A stretch of 10,090 nucleotides of DNA, taken from assembly GCA_014729735.1 (NCBI GenBank), contig WJJN01000472.1, forward strand, positions 1-10,090. The letters run 5' to 3'. Positions within the stretch are counted from its first letter, which is position 1, and each line of letters starts with the position of its first letter. Of the stretch, positions 6,738 through 10,090 are shown in pieces. Position numbers and translations under genes: made by a program. A model generated the notes under the pieces. The model had not been told where the DNA came from and searched no databases. It saw only the letters and a program-made list of their open reading frames with translations. The DNA is from Candidatus Zhuqueibacterota bacterium (GTDB lineage Bacteria > Zhuqueibacterota > Zhuqueibacteria > Thermofontimicrobiales > Thiofontviventaceae).

Positions 6738-8294
6738 TTACCAGTTCAAATACAAATCAAAGCTGACGTAATTATCGGTCGAATTTCGTCCGGGCTCCAG
6801 GTTCAAATTATCGGTGCGAATGTGAAAGTAATTGAACGATAAAAACACATCGCGAAATAATTGATCGGTAAATTTGAATCCGAAGCACCATTTTTCTTCG
6901 ACTGTTCCTCCGAGGAATTCTTTGCGCACGCCGTCGCTTTGCTCGTGGTGCATCGTCAAATCACCCTCTCCCTGACGGATTCGCTCGGCGGAAATCGAGC
7001 ATTGCAAATCACGGCTAATCAGGTAACCAATATCGAGATAAAGATCATCGGCATTGGGACCGAGCCAGTGTCCGATGGGCTGGTTGTAATTGCGATAAAT
7101 ATTTATGTCTTTATAATGCGTATACACATAAGGCTCAATGCGCGTGTATTCCCATTTCACATCGATATTTGCAAGATCGAACGGTTCCACCCAGTGATGT
7201 CCGGCAAGGAAAGCAAATTTGTTGCCATAATATGTAAACGGATTTTCTGCAGTGGTGAAATCATCTAAAAAAAGCTCAAAATAAAATTTATGGTTTTTGA
7301 ATGGAATGAGCGTAGCATCAAGTGCCATGGTGTTGTTATCCTCGTCTCCCAGATGGTGCTCTGCCACGTGGAACGGCATGATGGGATTGAGATAGGCGAG
7401 TTCGATATCGCGATTACCGTACACCACCGCCTCGCTGCCGGCGATGTGGAGCCAATCGAACAACTTCAATTCCAGACGGTGTCCAGCCAGATATTTCGTG
7501 CCAACACCGCTGTGCAGAGTCCCGTGAAAACTGGTGAACTGAAAGCGATTGAACGAGAATTTCACTTTCAGCATTTCGAACAGCGGATTTTCCGCGGAGA
7601 TCATCAGGCTGCCGCGCTGACCCGGACCCCATTTCACCTGATCCCTGCCGAATTCGAACTGGAACCAGGATTTGTCCCAGATCAGATATGCCCAGGCATC
7701 GTCGGAGTAAACATTTTCGCCGGAAATAGTGACCGGAGTACCGTAGCGCGGATCGAAGTTTTCCTCGGTGATGTCGGTACCGCGATTGAGTGTATTCTGT
7801 GCATGGACGAGAAAATTGAGATTTCCGCCGAACTGCCCGCGCAGGATCACACCAAGCGTCGTCCGGGAAGTGCGTTCTGCTTCGGAATACTGATCCCCGG
7901 TTTTTGAATCGAACACCTGTGCAAAAGCGACGTCGGTTTTGGCGAAGTGCTGTTCTTCCCGCCAGGTCAGCACATGACGTTCTTCGTATCGCGGCTTATG
8001 CGGCACGTCGAATTTACTCAACTCCTCATGAAACTCCCCCTTGAATTGTTCCAATAAATTAACTTCGGCAGATGTGAGACGTGATTGGTTCGAATCGATT
8101 TTTGCTAAAATGAACGCCACATCGGTGCGGGTAAGCGGGTATGACCTGGTTTTCAATGTATGGAAAATGCCCTTTGTCTCCATGCGCTCGATGAACGGAT
8201 AGATCCAGTGATCCAGCGGCACATTGACGGTTTGAGCGGGCAGATTAGTGAATATGCAGAAAGCAAGAATAGTAATTCCGAATAATTTTTTCAT
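6738..8294 (-). CDS. Wzi-like capsule assembly outer-membrane protein with SLH-like N-terminus
   Basis: This 518-residue protein is predicted to be an outer-membrane beta-barrel of the capsule-assembly Wzi family. In enteric bacteria Wzi anchors capsular polysaccharide at the cell surface. A signal peptide spans residues 1-20 (MKKLFGITILAFCIFTNLPA, cut before Gln21). Residues ~23-66 (VPLDHWIYPFIERMETKGI, then YPLTRTDVAFILAKI) resemble one S-layer-homology repeat. From ~115 on there are alternating polar/hydrophobic strands rich in Phe, Tyr and Trp, with the family-typical FGRDQVKWGPGQRGSLMIS at 215-233. The chain ends in SFDLYLNW, a terminal aromatic residue as expected for barrel assembly by BamA. 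It sits between the deacetylase and two glycosyltransferases, in line with a role in export or surface attachment of their glycan. The ATG starts the signal peptide; the ribosome binding site is weak. Confidence 0.85.
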   Translation of the reverse strand: MKKLFGITILAFCIFTNLPAQTVNVPLDHWIYPFIERMETKGIFHTLKTRSYPLTRTDVAFILAKIDSNQSRLTSAEVNLLEQFKGEFHEELSKFDVPHKPRYEERHVLTWREEQHFAKTDVAFAQVFDSKTGDQYSEAERTSRTTLGVILRGQFGGNLNFLVHAQNTLNRGTDITEENFDPRYGTPVTISGENVYSDDAWAYLIWDKSWFQFEFGRDQVKWGPGQRGSLMISAENPLFEMLKVKFSFNRFQFTSFHGTLHSGVGTKYLAGHRLELKLFDWLHIAGSEAVVYGNRDIELAYLNPIMPFHVAEHHLGDEDNNTMALDATLIPFKNHKFYFELFLDDFTTAENPFTYYGNKFAFLAGHHWVEPFDLANIDVKWEYTRIEPYVYTHYKDINIYRNYNQPIGHWLGPNADDLYLDIGYLISRDLQCSISAERIRQGEGDLTMHHEQSDGVRKEFLGGTVEEKWCFGFKFTDQLFRDVFLSFNYFHIRTDNLNLEPGRNSTDNYVSFDLYLNW

Positions 8295-8346
8295 TGTGAT
8301 CTTTATTGCTCAACAAAAAATTTCTAAACAGTCGAAAATGAAAACA

Positions 8347-8374
8347 AATATAATAAAATCGTATTAAATATCAA
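8347..8374 (-). promoter_or_regulatory. Candidate sigma-70-type promoter ahead of the Wzi-like gene
   Basis: On the minus strand, TTGATA (8374-8369) and TATATT (8352-8347) are separated by 16 bases, each one base from the -35 and -10 consensus. The site lies in the 92-base gap between the deacetylase and Wzi-like genes, the longest gap in the block, and would give a leader of about 45 bases. The gap is very A/T-rich, so chance matches are likely, and FCB bacteria use somewhat different promoters. Confidence 0.3.
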
Positions 8375-8386
8375 AGTATTTTTTTG

Positions 8387-9010
8387 TTAAAACGGCAAAG
8401 CAGACAATTTCATGGAGCAGGAATGGTAAAATTCGAGGATTTCGGGCAAAATAGAAGCCGTTCGAAAACTGTTTTTGTGTCCGTCGTGGAAGACATGAAT
8501 CGTTCCGGGCTCGGCAAAATTTTTAATCTTCTGAAGAATTCTTCTATTCGAAATTCTGAGAAAATAATCATAACTTGCTGTTGTCCACAATATGACCTTT
8601 AATTGTTGTTGCACACATATTCGGAGCAGCAGCGGCGTGAAATTACCGTACGGTGGGCGGAAAAGCATTACAGGTTTTTGAATGATTTCCTCAATCACTT
8701 GTTGCGTTTTTCCTAATTCGGAGAGTATAAATTGCCGGGACTTGCCTACTAATCGAGGATGCGAATAGGAATGCAGCCCGATTGCATGTCCTTGTTCATC
8801 GATTTGTCGAACTATGTGCGGATACTGTTCAGCCTTATTGCCAACGATAAAAAAGGTGGCATGCGCCTGATATGTATTTAAAATCTCAAGTATTTGCGGA
8901 GTATATTCGGGATGCGGTCCATCATCGAAGGTGAGAAAAATTTCGTTACTATTCGTCGCTACAATCCAGACGATGTTTTTGAAAATTTTCGAAAGCAAAT
9001 GATGCATCAT
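8387..9010 (-). CDS. NodB-domain polysaccharide deacetylase, short form
   Basis: This 207-residue protein is a carbohydrate esterase family 4 metal-dependent deacetylase that would remove N- or O-acetyl groups from a glycan. The motifs appear in order: TFDDGP (27-32; Asp29 the likely base, Asp30 a metal ligand), HSYSH (80-84; His80 and His84 metal ligands), RPPYGN (118-123), LWTTASYDY (141-149) and VFHDGH (173-178; His175). It is almost only the NodB core. The N-terminus (MMHHLLSKIFKNIVWIVATN) is at most weakly hydrophobic and does not look like a standard signal peptide, so the enzyme may be cytoplasmic or peripheral at the inner membrane. Short NodB proteins of this form are common in Bacteroidota. 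Its ATG overlaps the TGA of GT-C as ATGA (9007-9010), so the two are translationally coupled and likely act on the same product. Confidence 0.92.
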   Translation of the reverse strand: MMHHLLSKIFKNIVWIVATNSNEIFLTFDDGPHPEYTPQILEILNTYQAHATFFIVGNKAEQYPHIVRQIDEQGHAIGLHSYSHPRLVGKSRQFILSELGKTQQVIEEIIQKPVMLFRPPYGNFTPLLLRICVQQQLKVILWTTASYDYFLRISNRRILQKIKNFAEPGTIHVFHDGHKNSFRTASILPEILEFYHSCSMKLSALPF

Positions 9011-10090
9011 CGTTTTTTCCCCTTCCAGGTAAACTGACCCAAAAGTCCTGCAATACCGACATACAGGATATAGGGGATTTGAAATAATTCGGCAAGGGGG
9101 AAATATTTCAGTAAATCCCGCCTTTGCACCATGATCGTTCCTTTATATAGCAGAAGAAAATCGGCAATTATCTTTAATGAAAATGCAATGAGCACTACTG
9201 GCATCAATTTAGAATAAAAAAATGAAAGCGGAATACAGAAAAAAAGAATTGCATAAAACAGATAAACCGAAATCAGATAGATCACGAACAGAGGATTGTG
9301 ATAATGTATCCCTTTAGATGCCCAGCGCGATCGTTGGTTCAGAAATTGTCTCAGCGTATGAACCGGGTTTGCGGAAACCGTCGCAGAATTTTCCGCGGCG
9401 AAACGAATGTGCCAGTCCGTTGTTCGGGCGACTTTTTGAATGAACAGATCATCATCCCCGCTGATCAGCCCTTCATGCCCTGCAAATCCGTCAACTTCTT
9501 CGAAAACTGAGCGGCGGTAGGCAAGATTGGCTCCGTTGCCGATCAATGGCAGGTCAGAGCCGATGCTTCCGGCGCCGGCAATTACCAGCGATAAAAACTC
9601 CAGCGACTGGACTTTATGAAAAATGGTCGTCTCTTTCTTTTTATTGAAAGCAACAAATCCGCAGACCACTCCCACATCTTCTTCGAAATAGTGCATCATG
9701 TTATGGAGCCAGGATTTCGGAACAATGCAGTCGGCATCTGTCGTGAGAACAATATCATGCGTACTTTGCTCGATGCCGCGGGAAATCGCATATTTTTTCG
9801 GCGAGATATTTTCGCTTCTTTGGGTCAGGTGCAGCGCATTTATGTTTTCATAGTCGGTCTGATAATGATCGATTATTGCAGACGTGGCATCCGTGGAGTG
9901 ATCATTCACCACGATGATTTCGATTTTCTCCTTGGGATAGGATTGTTGTACGAGTGCGTTCAAACAATCTTCAATATTGTCGGCTTCATTCCGGGCGGGA
10001 ATGACAACGGACACTGAATAAAGCCGGTCATTTTCTCCCTTTTTTAAACGAAACAGTCCGCGGTAAAATTGCAAAATGCGCAGCACATAG
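9007..10090 (-). CDS. Membrane GT2-family glycosyltransferase (GT-C), 5'-partial
   Basis: The third synthase-like GT2 paralog; the frame is open to the window edge. A GTG at 10086 could start a 359-residue protein, but the paralogs have a full N-terminal membrane helix, and here only its end (LRILQFYRGLF) is visible, so about 15-20 residues are probably missing. Numbered from that GTG, the catalytic domain has SVSVVIPARNEADNI (24-38), Asn61-Asp62 (VVNDHS, where paralogs have DD; the second Asp is kept), TDADC (116-120), SGDDD (209-213) and QRSRW (251-255, intact QxxRW). Hydrophobic segments lie near 265-290, 295-315 and 325-350, before the WKGKKR tail. The next gene, the deacetylase, overlaps it by 4 bases. 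A synthase coupled to a NodB deacetylase recalls PNAG and chitooligosaccharide systems, so an N-acetylhexosamine donor is possible but not shown. Confidence 0.92.
   Translation of the reverse strand, partial: YVLRILQFYRGLFRLKKGENDRLYSVSVVIPARNEADNIEDCLNALVQQSYPKEKIEIIVVNDHSTDATSAIIDHYQTDYENINALHLTQRSENISPKKYAISRGIEQSTHDIVLTTDADCIVPKSWLHNMMHYFEEDVGVVCGFVAFNKKKETTIFHKVQSLEFLSLVIAGAGSIGSDLPLIGNGANLAYRRSVFEEVDGFAGHEGLISGDDDLFIQKVARTTDWHIRFAAENSATVSANPVHTLRQFLNQRSRWASKGIHYHNPLFVIYLISVYLFYAILFFCIPLSFFYSKLMPVVLIAFSLKIIADFLLLYKGTIMVQRRDLLKYFPLAELFQIPYILYVGIAGLLGQFTWKGKKR
9019..9024 (-). promoter_or_regulatory. Ribosome binding site of the deacetylase within the end of GT-C
   Basis: AAGGGG (minus strand) lies 8 bases before the ATG at 9010. 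It is formed by the codons for the conserved Trp-Lys-Gly-Lys tail of GT-C, so the same bases encode that tail and load ribosomes for the overlapping deacetylase gene. Confidence 0.6.

Noticed and set aside
7290..7907. Plus-strand open frame of 205 codons opposite the Wzi-like gene
   Set aside because: It lies wholly antisense to a well-supported outer-membrane protein gene, resembles no family, and has no ribosome binding site; it is a by-product of codon use on the other strand. The same holds for the plus-strand frame at 6861-7268.
9616..10017. Plus-strand open frame of 133 codons opposite GT-C
   Set aside because: It is antisense to conserved GT2 motifs, with no independent coding evidence.

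Overview
The window looks like chromosomal DNA of a Gram-negative bacterium, most likely from the Bacteroidota/FCB side of the tree (Bacteroidota, Calditrichota, KSB1-like lineages). The reasons are a Wzi-type outer-membrane barrel ending in a terminal aromatic residue, a short NodB deacetylase without a signal peptide whose motif spacing resembles Bacteroidota members, a secreted GH29 alpha-L-fucosidase, and AT-leaning composition. This placement is from protein character alone and is tentative. No tRNA, rRNA, CRISPR array, insertion sequence or phage gene is visible, and no gene-free stretch exceeds 100 bases.

The window holds two opposed gene blocks. On the plus strand (1-2354) is a sugar-catabolic pair: a Gfo/Idh/MocA-type NAD(P)-dependent oxidoreductase whose 5' end lies outside the window, followed after 99 bases by an exported GH29 alpha-L-fucosidase. 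A strong hairpin at 2385-2416 sits between this block and the next and probably terminates transcription from both sides.

On the minus strand (10090-2413) is one co-oriented, tightly packed seven-gene block. Read 5'->3' it is: GT2-family membrane glycosyltransferase GT-C (5'-truncated by the window edge); NodB polysaccharide deacetylase (4-base ATGA overlap); Wzi-like outer-membrane protein with an SLH-like N-terminus; GT2-family glycosyltransferase GT-B; a third such enzyme, GT-A (start 1 base after the GT-B stop); a radical SAM/SPASM-like protein; and a PilZ-domain protein with an unfamiliar C-terminal region.

The second block is best read as a cell-surface or exopolysaccharide locus. Three paralogous synthase-like GT2 enzymes would build glycan at the inner membrane, the NodB enzyme would remove acetyl groups, the Wzi-like barrel would act at the outer membrane, and the PilZ protein could bring control by cyclic di-GMP. 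The radical SAM enzyme is the unexpected member, and its substrate cannot be deduced from sequence. I do not recognise this exact gene combination as a named system. The individual families are identified with good confidence, but the joint pathway is inference.
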